DNA of 64,000 nucleotides, from the NCBI GenBank assembly GCA_949357655.1, contig CASHTG010000001.1, forward strand, positions 62,001-126,000, in the 5' to 3' direction. Made by a program: the position numbers and the translations under genes. Positions 1-11,595 of the stretch are shown here, in pieces (within the stretch, counting starts at the first letter, position 1; the number at the start of each line of letters is the position of its first letter). The DNA comes from Parascedosporium putredinis (lineage: Eukaryota > Ascomycota > Sordariomycetes > Microascales > Microascaceae). The notes beneath the pieces were generated by a model that was not told the origin of the DNA, did no database searches, and saw only the letters and a program-made list of their open reading frames with translations.

Positions 1-773
1 ATGTATAGGAAGACCCGGACTACTGGGTTCCCCAGTGTCATGACCATCTTCTCAGCACCCAATTATCTTGATGTTTACAACAATAAGGCTGCCGTTCTAA
101 AGTATGAGAACAATGTTATGAACATTCGGCAATTCAACTGTACACCACATCCTTATTGGCTTCCAAACTTTATGGACGTCTTCACCTGGTCCCTTCCTTT
201 CGTGGGCGAGAAGATCACCGACATGCTAATTGCCATTCTGAGTACATGTTCGGAAGATGAATTAAATAGCACGGAAGAGACGCCCACATCAACATCCCCG
301 GGCCCTGTATCGCCCCCATTGCCATCGTCTGACCCTGAATCGATAGAATTCAAGAGGCGTGCGATCAAAAACAAGATTCTGGCTATTGGTAGACTATCGA
401 GAGTATTCCAAGTTCTTCGTGAAGAATCCGAGCGCGTCACTGAGCTTAAGACGGTTTCAGGTGGTCGACTTCCAGCAGGTACACTCATGCTTGGAGCGGA
501 GGGCATCAAAAATGCAATTAGTAGCTTTGAAGATGCAAGGAAGGTTGATCTCCAAAACGAGAGACTTCCCCTACTCATGAAGAAGTGGTGAGACACCAAG
601 AGGAGGAAAGAAATGCCGCTCTACAGAAAGCAGCGTATGATGCAGAAAACGACAAGAAGCTTCATCAACTCTCTAGGAGATTAAGCACGTGAGTTTCCTC
701 CCGTATTGTTTATTATCCCCAGCCTGGCCACTAACAAGTGTCTTCGCCTAGTGATCGAAAGCCGCGATCGTAG
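1..773 (+). CDS. cnaA: Calcineurin A (PP2B catalytic subunit), C-terminal part
   Basis: This is the Ca2+/calmodulin-dependent Ser/Thr phosphatase catalytic subunit, which acts with the regulatory B subunit in stress and cell-wall signalling. The gene is cut by the window edge; the ATG at position 1 is an internal Met. Visible are the end of the phosphatase core (SAPNYLDVYNNKAAVLKYEN), the B-subunit-binding region (about residues 55-85), the calmodulin-binding helix (KRRAIKNKILAIGRLSRVF, about 118-136) and the autoinhibitory segment (GRLPAGTLMLGAEGIK, about 155-170). The reading frame stops at 591 in LPLLMKKW. One extra C in the CCCC run at 568-571 would restore LPPTHEEVVRHQEEER and a tail ending STDRKPRS. 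The tail crosses an intron at 689-751 (gtgagt, branch ctaac at 731, ctag) to a stop at 771-773. The identity is clear; the C-terminal end depends on the frame correction. Confidence 0.93.
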
Positions 774-1267
774 AGGGTAGGAGTTATGACCGTGGCAGCC
801 ATTCTTTGTGGCCCAAAGCGGGATGAGGGGCACTTTGGAATGACAAGAGGGTGCGTGCGTTTACATAGGGAGGGGGAGAGGCGGATAGAAGCCGAAGCAT
901 TGTTTCTGTGCCTGGTCGTTGCATATATTGTTGATGTGAGATACACGCCAGCATCGGGTAACGAGACAGTCACTCCCCTTGCCCCAAAAGGGGAAAAGAA
1001 GAAGAGGCTCCAGCTTCGCGCGCCCCTCAGATCGCCAGGAGGCATCGCGGATGGTAGATTACGCGCCATTTCCCTGTGCAAGCTCTGCAACCGGTACAGA
1101 AAGATGTTTGGTAATTATCCTTGATAACACTATCCCTTGTCACTATGAGGTGAATCAATCACTATGGATAATGATGGTCCCCAAAGCCAGAGGTGATTGA
1201 ATGTGTGAACCTCAGACTCGCAAATCCTGCCTGTCTTAATTAAGCTTCCATTCGGATTGTAGCCTGT
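774..1267. other. Convergent intergenic region
   Basis: This is the space between the 3' ends of calcineurin A (+) and the TFIIIC subunit (-). It should hold both 3' UTRs. The short open frames here have no recognisable protein features. Confidence 0.6.
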
Positions 1268-4200
1268 TTACATTGGTATGGCTATTTCAGTCAATCTTTT
1301 GCGTGGCCGGCCTCGAGGCCGCTGGACCTTTTCTTTTGGGAGTTCTTGTGATTCCTCCGTCTCAGTTTCCGACCAAGTCCTTTGCCGGCCCACCACGAGC
1401 CACCACCACTCCGACACCTCGATACCGCCGCTTTTGGGATCCTCAGCAAAAAGACCGACGGCTTTACCCCAACTTACAAGTAGTTGGAGGTCAAACTCTT
1501 CGAGGTAGGCCTTTGTCTGAAGGGACAACATGGAGAAAGGCATGGATCCTCGGACCGAGAGCATAAAGGTCACTAGTCCGAGGAGTTTTGTCCACATTGT
1601 AATGTTGATCTCGCCAAAAAGTCACACCAAAGGGCGTGAGCCTATCAGGTGCATTTGCCGGAGGTCGTGTGTCGTTGGCAACTTTCAAGATGGCGATGTC
1701 GTCATCAAAAAGATAGCTCTCGCTTGGAGTCGCAACCAACCCGAAAAGGAGGTGGGATTTGGGCATTTTCCTACTCTCATAATTTCCAGGCTTGAAGCCC
1801 AGCGGAATTTTTGGCACGTTTGTTCCTGAGATCTGGAGTCGGCCATATGCATAGAGGTTAAGAAGGGCCATATTCGCACCATCCTCGGCAAGGAAGGGGA
1901 TTTTGAAGGGCTCTGCCCGACGAAAGGTCTCGTCGAGCAATTTTTGAAATCGGACGCAGCGCGGAACTTTTCTCGTGCCCGAATTTTGCGAGATTGCTTT
2001 GAAACGGTCGGCTCAGCATGTAAGGCTTGCTACGTATGCGTTTTGTGATGATTCGCCGAGTGTTCAGGCTTGTGACGGCCTCATCTAATATTGCATTGAC
2101 TTGTTCGCGAGTTGAGGCAAGTGTTGCAAGTTTACTCTTCACAATATCCGGCGGACATTTCCCTGAGGGCGTTGTTGAGAGGGCGCGCACCCAGGATATG
2201 GCCACTTGTACAGCATCAGGCGCGGTAGCATCAGGCGCGCCTTTTGCTAAGGAAGGCAAACGAAGAGCTGCGCTTTCCGAAGTCGATAATTCAAAGCGGC
2301 TAAAGATAGACGCTTGATGATGGTAAAACCTCTCATGCCAGTGTCTAGGTTGCATCGGCTGATTCTCGAGTGTAAAGCCCCGTATCCCCTTTACGGCTGT
2401 ACCCGATGATTGTTTGATTGGCAATCTGACAAAGTTGGTGCGTCGCAACTCTATTGCCCATTGAATCAAGGCTTGCCAGTCGTAGCCAGGGAGGTCATCA
2501 TAATTTAAAGGGGGCAACTCTCCATTTTCGTAAGATTTGAGGAACGCGTCTTGAAATTTCTCGGTGAAGCTGGCCAAGAAGTGTATACGGTCTTTCATGA
2601 GCTTCACCCAGAACCGTCGCAGATCACTTAAACTCTGATCTGGGAAAAGTCGCATAAGCAGTCCCCAATCAATCGCCTTGCTTGATCCTCCGAGAAGGGC
2701 CCTGATAGCTACGAACGCTACCGTAAGAGCCTCTTCAAGAGCACAACCGTCAGTAAGGATGCTGTTCGTACGCAGCTCTTGATGGTGCCCCTCAGTTATT
2801 TTGCTAATTGGCATCAGAACACGCTCTTTGAGCCTAAATCTTGGAGGGCGGTCACGCCGACTTCTTGGTCGGCCCCTGAGCGGTGTCGCACGGCAAGCGC
2901 TTGGACCAACAGGTCGTGCAAATAAAAGGTCGGGCTGCTCGTGAGCTAAGAAAGAGCCATACATAGAGCCATATGCTCTGTGAAGGTTAGAGTGAGTAGT
3001 TCGTTGTCGCATGTGTTGAGTAACGCCCTCACGGTCTGGTGTAGGACCTATGAGAGTGAAACTACTCCCCTTGAACTCGAAGAAGTCATTGTCAGGTGTA
3101 GGCCATTCTATTGTGCCCTTTTGGATGTTAGTACACTCTGTGAATTTGATACTGATGTAGCGTTCTGTTCGCCTGTCACGCTCGCGACTGTCGTGATGAG
3201 ATGCTTCGCTAGGGGCATGAGTAGGGCTAGCGGAGGCCACATTCTCCGGCTCCGGCACGCTGGTTAAACCTTCTTCGCCGAGATGGGTATTCGGTTTTAA
3301 GAATCGTAGTTGTTTGTACCGGCCCATAAGGTACCAGTCTGGGGTTACTGGAGGCCATGTTGCAGAAGTGTTTACTTTAAAAGCACGTCTCACTCGCTTC
3401 ATACTTCCGATTTCTCCTGTTTCTGATATTCTAAGCACGGCCTTTGGGGCAGATCTCTTCCGGGTGGCTTGAGAGATATAGATAGGCGCATCTAAGACTT
3501 CGACAGACATTACATGTTTTCGGCGACCGGAGCCCCATTGTGGCCCGCAATTCTGATTGGTAGATGGAGTTTCCGCGCTTGGATGGGCGAACTCATGGGG
3601 AATAAAGGGGCGAGGATGAGCCTCCTTCATCAAGGCTTTGAGCCTTTGGAATTGAGGAAGATTCGGATCTATTCCGGACTCTACAAGCAGATAGCAGTCA
3701 GATATCGTGCCAGCGGAATCACGGAACGCAAATGTGTTCTCTACCACTTCCTTCCGCTTAATGAGGTCTTTTACCGCGCGTTGGCTAATTGTGTATGTCG
3801 GGATGTTGTCACCAGCAAAGGCTTTGTGCCATACTATTAAGAGTGCATGCCAGAGAGATATTCGGGAAGGAAAGGCGCCATAGTTGTTTTTCAGCAGATA
3901 TTTGATAATCTCCTTCGCCCGTAGAATATCCCTGGCATCAGCAGCTAGCACGCTGTCTCGTAAAGGCGAAGATGGCCGGAATTCTGGCACTTGAGGTGGA
4001 TCATCCTCGAGCCCGCCTGGGATTTCCATGCTGCTTCCATCCTCAGACATAGAAAGTTGCCGGTGATCGATGTACGGAAGAGCAGCGTCTAAGAATCGGG
4101 AACGGGGCACGTTTGATACTTCCACAGTATTTTGGAGGGCCTTGGTTGTATCTCTAGTTGGAGGTTCCATTGTTATCCGTGGGAGCAAGTCGCTGTTATA

Positions 4201-6731
4201 GTTATGGATTGAAACGCTCTCAGAGGAGGAGTGTGCGATGGGGGCCTTGGGCCGTCGATTTAAGTGTTGTCGTTTCTTGCTCGAGACACATAGACTGCTC
4301 AGTCGATCTAGCAGTCGAGGAGGACCATTTTCCCCTGTGAAAGATGGCCCTGGATGATGCCCCCGATGAAAGATATTGTTTCGTTTGCCACTACATTGCG
4401 ATTTGGGCGGGGATCCGAAGTAATGTTAATAGTATCGCCGTCGTTCAGAGGAGCGGATGCCTGAGACTTTTGCAAACTCAACGACCGGGCTCTCAAACTA
4501 GTATCGCCTTTCCAAATACGAAAATTGATTAAAGCCTTGGATTCTACCGCACGCCCCGAAGCCCCCAAAGACTTTCGAGGGTGGCCTTGATGGGCTACAT
4601 AATCGGGATTGGTTGTTGGCGTTGCTATAAATGCGGGGTTGCACGATGTTCGCGATTTCCTTTGGTGGTATTTTAGACCAACATCGTTTTTCCACGACCC
4701 CCACACTTATCACAAACAAAATGCTTGTTGTGTGGTGCCGTTGAAGGCTTGTTGGCAGGGGTTATTTCGGCCATCGGATCCTTGCGCGGGCGTCCACGTT
4801 TTCGTACAGGTTTAATATGCAGGCAAGTATCGGACATAGCTAGACCCGGGCTTGCCGGTTCTACCCTCCTTTTCTTACGGCCGATGCTGAGATTGAAACG
4901 AAGGGGCCGCTTGCGGTTGCTTGTTCCAGACCTTGGGACACTGGAATTTGGGACCGGAATTCTGCATTGGGGAGAATGGAATCCGTAGATGGACTCAGAT
5001 GAATGTAACCTCCTCGCACTGGCTTCGTGAGCTGACGGGGTTCTTGCACCTGCCGATATGGGGCGTTCGGACGACAGGCCTCCGTGATCGGGGTGAATAT
5101 CTGGAAAGAATTTATAGAAGGCAAAGCGGCCGCTGCGGCAATGCTCCTTCCGGGCGCTGAGTTGGCCAAGGTGGTTGGGTTGGATGTCTTTGAGAGAGAC
5201 TGCAGTAGATATGGCCGAAATGTGCCTCTCAAAAAGACGCCGATTGTATTGAAAGCTAGGCCCTTGTTGGTGATACCGCCGGATCCAGAAGAGAGAATGG
5301 TTTCAAGAACAGCGATTGTCAGGGGTTTTTCTGGGCACCACCTTTCGGCGGGGCTAGACTGGATAGAGTTATCCTTGGGCATTCTTGTGGTGAGCTTTTG
5401 GGCTCATGATTGTTTCCGAACTTGAAGGCCGAACCCCACCGGAGATAAATATAGCTAGGTCATCTGGTGTGATGTCCCGTTTGAACTTTATACAATCACG
5501 AAAGATCCGGTTTCCCATACTTGCTGTCACGTATTGTAACAGACCGAGTTCGATGAAGAAACGACAAGTGCGAGTTACAACCTTCATCTGCCAAGGATGT
5601 CCAGCGACGCCTAGTTTCATGCGCAAGTCTTGATATCGTATAACACCAAATTCCTTGACAACGCCCATAATCGACCGGCCGAGCGTAGCGTAATCGATAG
5701 TGTCTCCTGACCAGTGGTGGCGCCAAGGGACAGGTTCAAGATCGCCGACAATAGCATCGCGCGGAAAATCAGCGTTGCAGATCTCCGTTATCGTTTCGGT
5801 TGGATGCTTCTGGATTTGAACAGAGGGAGCGAAGGGCTTTAACCAAAGCTTACTTGTCTTGCAACCACGTGCTAATATTGGCCTCTTAACAATGTATCCC
5901 TTCCGAGCCAACGCATCGGTTCGTTTTGGTAGTGAGCGTTTGTCTTGGCTGACCAGCCTCGTGAGGTCACCTTGGAGGATGCCCTCCTCCATCACCGATG
6001 CGATGCCCACAAGTGCTAGCCATTCAAATTTGGTGACTTTCTGATAGTCGACACCATGGCCTGTTAAGCAATTCCACATCTTGCTTTCACTGACATAGAG
6101 TCTCGGCCTGACAGGCGGGAGGGATAAATCTAAAGTGGGTTCAAGGCTTGGCGGGGAGCTTTGTGCGTGAACGGGCTCAGCTGTGGGTAGCTGAATGTCA
6201 TACTCTAGTATTGAAAGCAGTTGGTCAAGGCTGAGATGGTTCCATTCTCTGTTGTGACCAACAGATACATCCGGTCGGGCGGTGATCCAGCACCATATGC
6301 TCTTATTTCCCTCCGTCACAAGCGTGGCCATTGGGGGAGCATTGCTTGTCGCTAGGCTCTGCTGCTCTGTCCTTCGGCCCCTTGAGAGAGTGCCGTGCAT
6401 CATTTGAAAGTGATAACAATGTAGTAAGAAAGTCCTGTATGGAACAGCCTGGTTTATCCAGTCAGTCAGCTGTGATCTCCGGGCATGTTCTGGAACTATG
6501 CAACTTGTTTAGCTTGGTGTGGGGGTAGTATCTTTGTGCAACGGCTAGTTTACCAATTTACATTCTATACAAGCTCTTCACATGGGTGAATGAGCCGGGG
6601 TGTTATGGGCAGGCATCAAGGATGACCGGTGGATGAGAAGCACTGTTTGGGGTTGACTCACCTTTATATCCGGAACACGCGATTCTTAATATTAGGCCTT
6701 CTATGGAGCTCTCAAGGTGTTTCCCGCGCAT
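1268..6731 (-). CDS. tfc3: TFIIIC B-block-binding subunit (Tfc3/Sfc3)
   Basis: This is the largest subunit of RNA polymerase III factor TFIIIC, which binds the B box of tRNA genes. Exon 1 is 6662-6731 (MRGKHLESS...SGYK) and the intron is 6449-6661. Exon 2 opens with GCSIQDFLTTLLSLSND, matching the N-terminal helix of the family. The B-block winged-helix domain lies near 6000-5850 (GILQGDLTRLVSQDKRSLPK, then RTDALARKGYIVKRP). A second winged-helix region follows near 5350-5200. There are two AT-hooks: RKRGRPRK near 4800 and RPRGRPRKR at the C-terminus near 1300. Total length is about 1,750 residues, near the family size. Eight frame changes interrupt it, near 6330, 5434-5437, 5396-5399, 4870-4873, 4698-4702, 4332-4335, 2010 and 1616-1620. 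Between them the family sequence continues, including KYHQRKSRTSCNP and an uninterrupted 776-codon stretch (1858-4188). Confidence 0.9.
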
Positions 6732-7207
6732 CGTGGATGTAATTTGCGGTTCGCATCATCAGGTGTAGCAAGTGTGAAAAAATGTAAGGAAAAGAATAAA
6801 AAGGTCAATTCAGAGATGGATCGAAAGCGGGAAGGACTCGTGGGGTTTTCAGCTTCATCCCAAGTCACGAAACTTTATTACCTAGTAGCAAAAAGACAAT
6901 GACTAATCGAGATCCTTGCAAACAATCTTGTGAAGACAGCTCTAGTGAGTTCAGCATTAATTGACACAGAATAATCCTTGAAACTGCCAAAATTATTCAA
7001 CAAGATTGAGATGGCTATAATATAAAACAGCTAGCGCTAGACAATAGCCACTACTGGACACAATTGAACATGCACCTGTACCGCGGTAGAAAGGAAAGCT
7101 AATGTCGGGTTTCTTCGTGTATCGTGAGCTTCGCTGAGATTTTGGGAAGGATGGGGGAGCTTGTGCGACATCTCGTAACCTGGGTTTATCTTCTCCACGT
7201 TTACGCC
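6732..7207. other. Intergenic region upstream of tfc3
   Basis: This is the promoter side of tfc3, followed by the 3' end of the next minus-strand gene. I see no gene or repeat here. Confidence 0.55.
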
Positions 7208-8004
7208 TTAATTCTTCCCAGGGATCTTCTTCGTTTCGGCACAAGTTCTTTTCCCCTTGCGCTTCTTTTTCCCCTTGCTTCCTTGGACGTTGGCATGCCA
7301 GCCGTCAGACAGATCGAGACCCGAGTTCGAAAGTAAAGTCCCGTTCTCCATTTCTTGCTCGGCTGCTAGCTCAAGCTGTTCTTCACGGCGTTCTTGAATT
7401 TTCCGCTCCTCTGCTCGCCATTGATCGTATAGTCTGTGCATCTTCTTTTCTTTTAATGTCCGGTATACTTTGAGGCCTAACGGATCCTTTCCCCTTTGGT
7501 CGTCTTCACAATGAGCCCTGAAATCGGAATCGCTGCGTCGACCGGGCGGCAAAGTCAGATAATGACTCCCAGGCCGTATTGAGGGCGCAGAGAACGATTC
7601 ATCTTCCTTTTTAGCTTCATTCATAGTGCTAGTGCTCTTCACTCTTGTTTCCGAGTTCTTCGGCTTTGCTCGATCGCCATTATCCAAACCTGGCGCGAAT
7701 TTCTTGCCAGCCGCAAAGGCCATTAGTCTTTTGAAAGCCCGAGGGGCATCGTCCGTCCTGGATCCTCCGCGTGGCCTCTTTCGCTTATTACTTTTGGGCG
7801 CGATGGCCGACCCTGTCTCAGCGCGGCTGCGACTCGAGAGCGGGGCCAGTGCGCTTGCTATTTTGGTTGGGGGAAGATCATAACTATTGTGTATAAGCAC
7901 GCTGTTAGGCAATTTTGCTTCCGTCTAGTGCCTGGTTAGGATAAGAAATAGAGAAGGACATACTCGGTGGGATCGGTCCCTTTCCGTGTGTGTTTGTGTG
8001 GCAT
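7208..8004 (-). CDS. Conserved basic, charged fungal protein (possibly nucleolar)
   Basis: Function is not recognised. Exon 1 is 7964-8004 (MPHKHTRKGTDPTE); the intron is 7925-7963 with branch ctaac, only 39 nt and unusually short. The protein is about 250 residues, Lys/Arg-rich, with APRAFKRLMAFAAGKKF in the middle. It then has DPLGLKVYRTLKEKKMHRLY and a charged helix (DQWRAEERKIQERREEQ) before a Lys-rich tail, a composition typical of nucleolar proteins. Codons near 7490-7570 read RPGSHYLTLPPGRR in the open frame. With one base added at each of 7568-7570, 7542-7543 and 7495-7497 the same DNA reads PGESLSDFAARVDAAIPISG, which looks like the conserved core. One more missing A near 7914-7917 would align exons 1 and 2. 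It shares a 435-bp divergent promoter with mgm1. Confidence 0.75.
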
Positions 8005-8438
8005 CTTATGGATTTTGGGGTTGAATGGTGTTGGGAGAACTTTTTCTTCTGGAGGTGGGACTGTTAGCATCATTTGGGAGTGGTATATCTCGGTACAAGT
8101 AAGTATATGCACTTAACAGAAGGAGCGTTGATGCATTATCATTTTCCGAGGAAGAGGCGACGGCACGTGTTAGCAACATCTCCAAGGTAAGTTCCCCGCG
8201 ACATCATCAGTTCCATCGCGTCACCTCAGCGTTCCATCCTCAACTCTTCATATCATTCATTCCCTCCCCTCTCGCGTCACTATCAACAGTACAATCTCTA
8301 ATATCCTAAATCAATATTGATGCCGTCTTATTGACTTGGCTATTTATCAAGAAATCGCCCTGAAAGGGCGTGTTGAAACCTTCACGCCTATATCTCAAGC
8401 TCGCCTCTCTCCGTTTTTATCGTGCTCTCCTGAACCGA
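8005..8438. promoter_or_regulatory. Divergent promoter between the basic-protein gene and mgm1
   Basis: The two start codons (8004 on minus, 8439 on plus) are 435 bp apart and face away from each other, so this interval must carry both promoters. The mgm1-proximal part (8200-8330) is pyrimidine-rich, as is usual for fungal leaders. No specific binding site is claimed. Confidence 0.6.
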
Positions 8439-11236
8439 ATGAGTGCGCGCATACTTGCCCGGCAGGTCCAGCGCCTCGGCACACTGCCGACTCTCCTACG
8501 ACCGACCCCTCTGAGACGCGCTGGGCCTGCAAAACTTACTGCATACCATAATGCAGTCCTAGTAAGGAATGCATCATTTGCCCGGTTTTTACCAAAGCTA
8601 GCAGCCAAATTCATTCGCATTCCCGCAATGTTTGGCGGCGTGGCTGTGGGAGCATTCGCCTGGGTCCAATACCAGACAATCCGTGAGGCTTTTGGGTCCA
8701 GTACTTGTTATCCTGCTGCTAACGGTATCATCAGAGGCCGGAAATTACGCCGTGAACGTACTGAATAATACTCGAGAAGTTGTTACCGATACCGCCACTG
8801 GGTTCTTTGAGAGTGCAAGAGATATAGCAAAGCAAACGGCATTAGGGTTCGAACGGACCAGAGATGATGCGAGAGGGACTATGGGTGATTGGATGCAGGG
8901 CATGCTTCATACCCCGCCTCAAAATTCAAACAATGAAGATCAGAATGGTGGACAAAAGCCTCCAAAGCAAAGCCGTGCTGGCATTGCGACAGTTGCCAGC
9001 ACGGCTTTACTCTACGACCAGGTGCCGCAGGATGATGCTACGGATGCTATGATCGATCGGGATGACCAGATGATGGCACTGACCAAAGAAATGATTGAAA
9101 TTCGAAACATCCTCCAAAGAGTTGGGCAATCGAGCAGCCTCACGCTACCCTCAATCGTTGTGATCGGGTCACAGTCCTCAGGGAAGAGCTCAGTTCTGGA
9201 GGCAATTGTTGGGCATGAATTCCTTCCCAAAGGCTCAAACATGGTTACTCGGAGGCCCATTGAGTTAACCCTTGTCAACACACCTGATTCGGCCATTGAT
9301 TATGGCGAGTTTCCTGACCTGGGCCTAAGAAGAATTACCGACTTCTCATCAGTCCAACGGACACTAACGGAATTAAATCAAGCCGTGCCAGACTCTATCT
9401 GTGTCTCAGACGACCCCATCAGATTGTCTATTTACTCCCCCAATGTCCCCGATCTATCCCTGATCGATTTGCCTGGCTATATCCAAGTCGTTGGCGAAAA
9501 TCAACCCCTGGAATTGAAGCAAAAGATATCTGAGCTATGTGATAAGTATATAAAGGCACCTAACGTCATCCTGGCGGTCTCCGCGGCCGATGTGGATCTT
9601 GCCAATTCAACTGCTCTAAGGGCGAGCCGTCGAGTTGATCCTAGAGGCGAACGAACCATCGGTGTTGTCACCAAAATGGACCTTGTGGAGCCTGTTCGCG
9701 GTTCTTCCATCCTAAAGGATAGGCAATATCCATTACGTCTTGGTTATGTCGGGGTCGTTTCCAAAGCGCCAGTGCAAACCGTTGGGCTGTTCAAGAAGGG
9801 CCCAAGCAATCTCATGACCGCTATAGCCAAAAATGAGGATGCATTTTTCTCATCTCACACGGAACAGTTTGGCCCAAACGCTGGTGTGAGCACCGGAACC
9901 ACCGTCTTGAGGAAGAAGTTGATTGATGTGCTCGAGCAAACGATGTCGGCAAGTCTTCGAACCACCGGCGAGGCGATTGAAAGAGAGCTCAAGGACACCG
10001 CCTATAAGTTCAAGTCCCAATTCAATGATAGACCCATCTCTGCAGAAACCTACCTATCTGAGTGTCTCGATGATTTCAAGCACTCGTTTAGAACATTCAA
10101 AGATTCTTTTGGCATACCTCAAATGCAGGAGCTACTTAAGAATGAATTGGATCAGAAGATTCTTGACTTGCTAGCAGCAAGATACTGGAATAAACCTATC
10201 AGGGATCTTTCCCCTGTCTCGCCCGAGCCTTCGGAGAGCTCACTAGCGGAGCTACCCAAGGCCAATCCGGACTCCCCTTACTGGACTCGGCAGCTGGACG
10301 CCTCCTCCTCTGCTCTAACAGAGTGTGGAGTGGGCCACTTATCAACTGTTGCGCTGAAGGAGGCTCTAGAATCGCATTTCGTTGGCTTAGTCGATGAATC
10401 CCGTTTCAAAGACAACCCACTCGCTAGAAGGGCAATAATTGAGGCGGCGTCTTCTATCTTAAATGAGCGGTTTTATCCAACAGTGGATGGTGTGGAACAT
10501 GCGATCAAACCATATAAATTCCGACTTAGCATCGACGATCGTGAGTGGAGGGAAGGGAAAGACCACTCGATCCTTCTCCTTCAGAAGGAACTTAAGCTTT
10601 GCGAGTCGGCGCTGAAGGATGTGGGAAGTTCTGTCGGTGGATGGCGGAAACTTAAAGATGTAATGTCATTTGTTGACAAGTCGCGGCGCGGCGAGATTAT
10701 CGTTGATGGCGACAGTGAAAGCCGAACCGGTGCGGGTGGTTTCAGCGCCGATCTTTTAGCAGAGGGTACGTTGGACTTGATCGCTACCTAACTCTCGCCA
10801 TCCCTATGACTAACAGACACACTCCCTTTCTAGGCAAAAAGGCGGTATTTCTTCGGGACCGGGCTGAAATGATAGCTATGCGGTTGAAGGCAGTGAAGTC
10901 GAGACAGTGTGGAGATTTAAAGAACAAAATCTACTGTCCAGAAGTATTCCTGGATGCAGTCGCGAGGAAGCTCACGGCCACCTCGGTTCTGTTCTTAGAC
11001 GTGGAACTTCTCTCTGAGTTTTATGGCAACATGTCTCACGCCCTTGATGTCAATATTGGCCGCAAGCTCTCCGATGAAGAAGTTGAAAGGTTTGCTATGA
11101 GAGACCTAAGGTTCGTCGACATCTAGAGATGATCCGACGGAAGGAGCTACTAGAGAAGGCCCTGGAAAAGATGAATAACTTGAGGCGGAGGGAGTCTAAG
11201 GAGTTAGAGCGTAGATCAAGATTCGTCTCGAAGTGA
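8439..11236 (+). CDS. mgm1: Mitochondrial dynamin-like GTPase Mgm1/OPA1
   Basis: This is the inner-membrane dynamin that fuses mitochondrial inner membranes and shapes cristae. I chose the ATG at 8439 (MSARILARQVQRLG), which gives a basic presequence; an in-frame upstream codon at 8370 is an alternative. A hydrophobic segment follows (AMFGGVAVGAFAWV). Introns are 8683-8734 (branch gctaac) and 10766-10833 (branch gactaac). The GTPase domain shows G1 GSQSSGKSS, G3 LIDLPGY and G4 TKMD. The C-terminal effector region includes FLRDRAEMIAMRLKAVKS and KNKIYCPEVFLD. The frame breaks near 11096: one missing base between gct and atg turns the tail into MRDLRFVDI-stop. In the next frame it continues RHLEMIRRKELLEKALEKMN and stops at 11236. 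A GT-AG pair (11232-11285) could extend the transcript further. Confidence 0.93.
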
Positions 11237-11595
11237 GTATAGAGTAGAGATTTACCCGTTCGGTCAACCAGTGACTTGCATTTTAGGTGTCTAGTTGGAC
11301 ATGTCGCCTTTGCGACGCTCATGGCCTCTCCCGTGGAACTCGATGCTAATACGGGTGTGACTCACACGGGTAATAGAATGTGTGCGAGGCGCTCGAAGAA
11401 TCTAGATCTGATAGAAAGATACCCCTCTAGAGACCCATTCAAATATAACACATTAAAGATACCATGATAGTGTAGCTCATAACCGTGGCCCAACAAGTAC
11501 AACGAGCAATTAACTTTAGATCTGAATAATAGTAGGGAAGAGAATGGGAATTCACCGCAGGAACCCCTTGAATACCCATATTTCAGTGCTTCGCT
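11237..11595. other. Convergent intergenic region mgm1/zrg17
   Basis: This holds the shared 3' flanks of mgm1 (+) and the zinc transporter (-). An open frame at 11276-11467 might be a spliced extension or 3' UTR of mgm1. Nothing else is visible. Confidence 0.5.

Noticed and set aside
1268..6731. TFIIIC gene as a pseudogene
   Set aside because: Apart from single-base shifts, splice sites, domains and a 776-codon open stretch are intact, and the gene is essential. Neighbouring genes show the same pattern.
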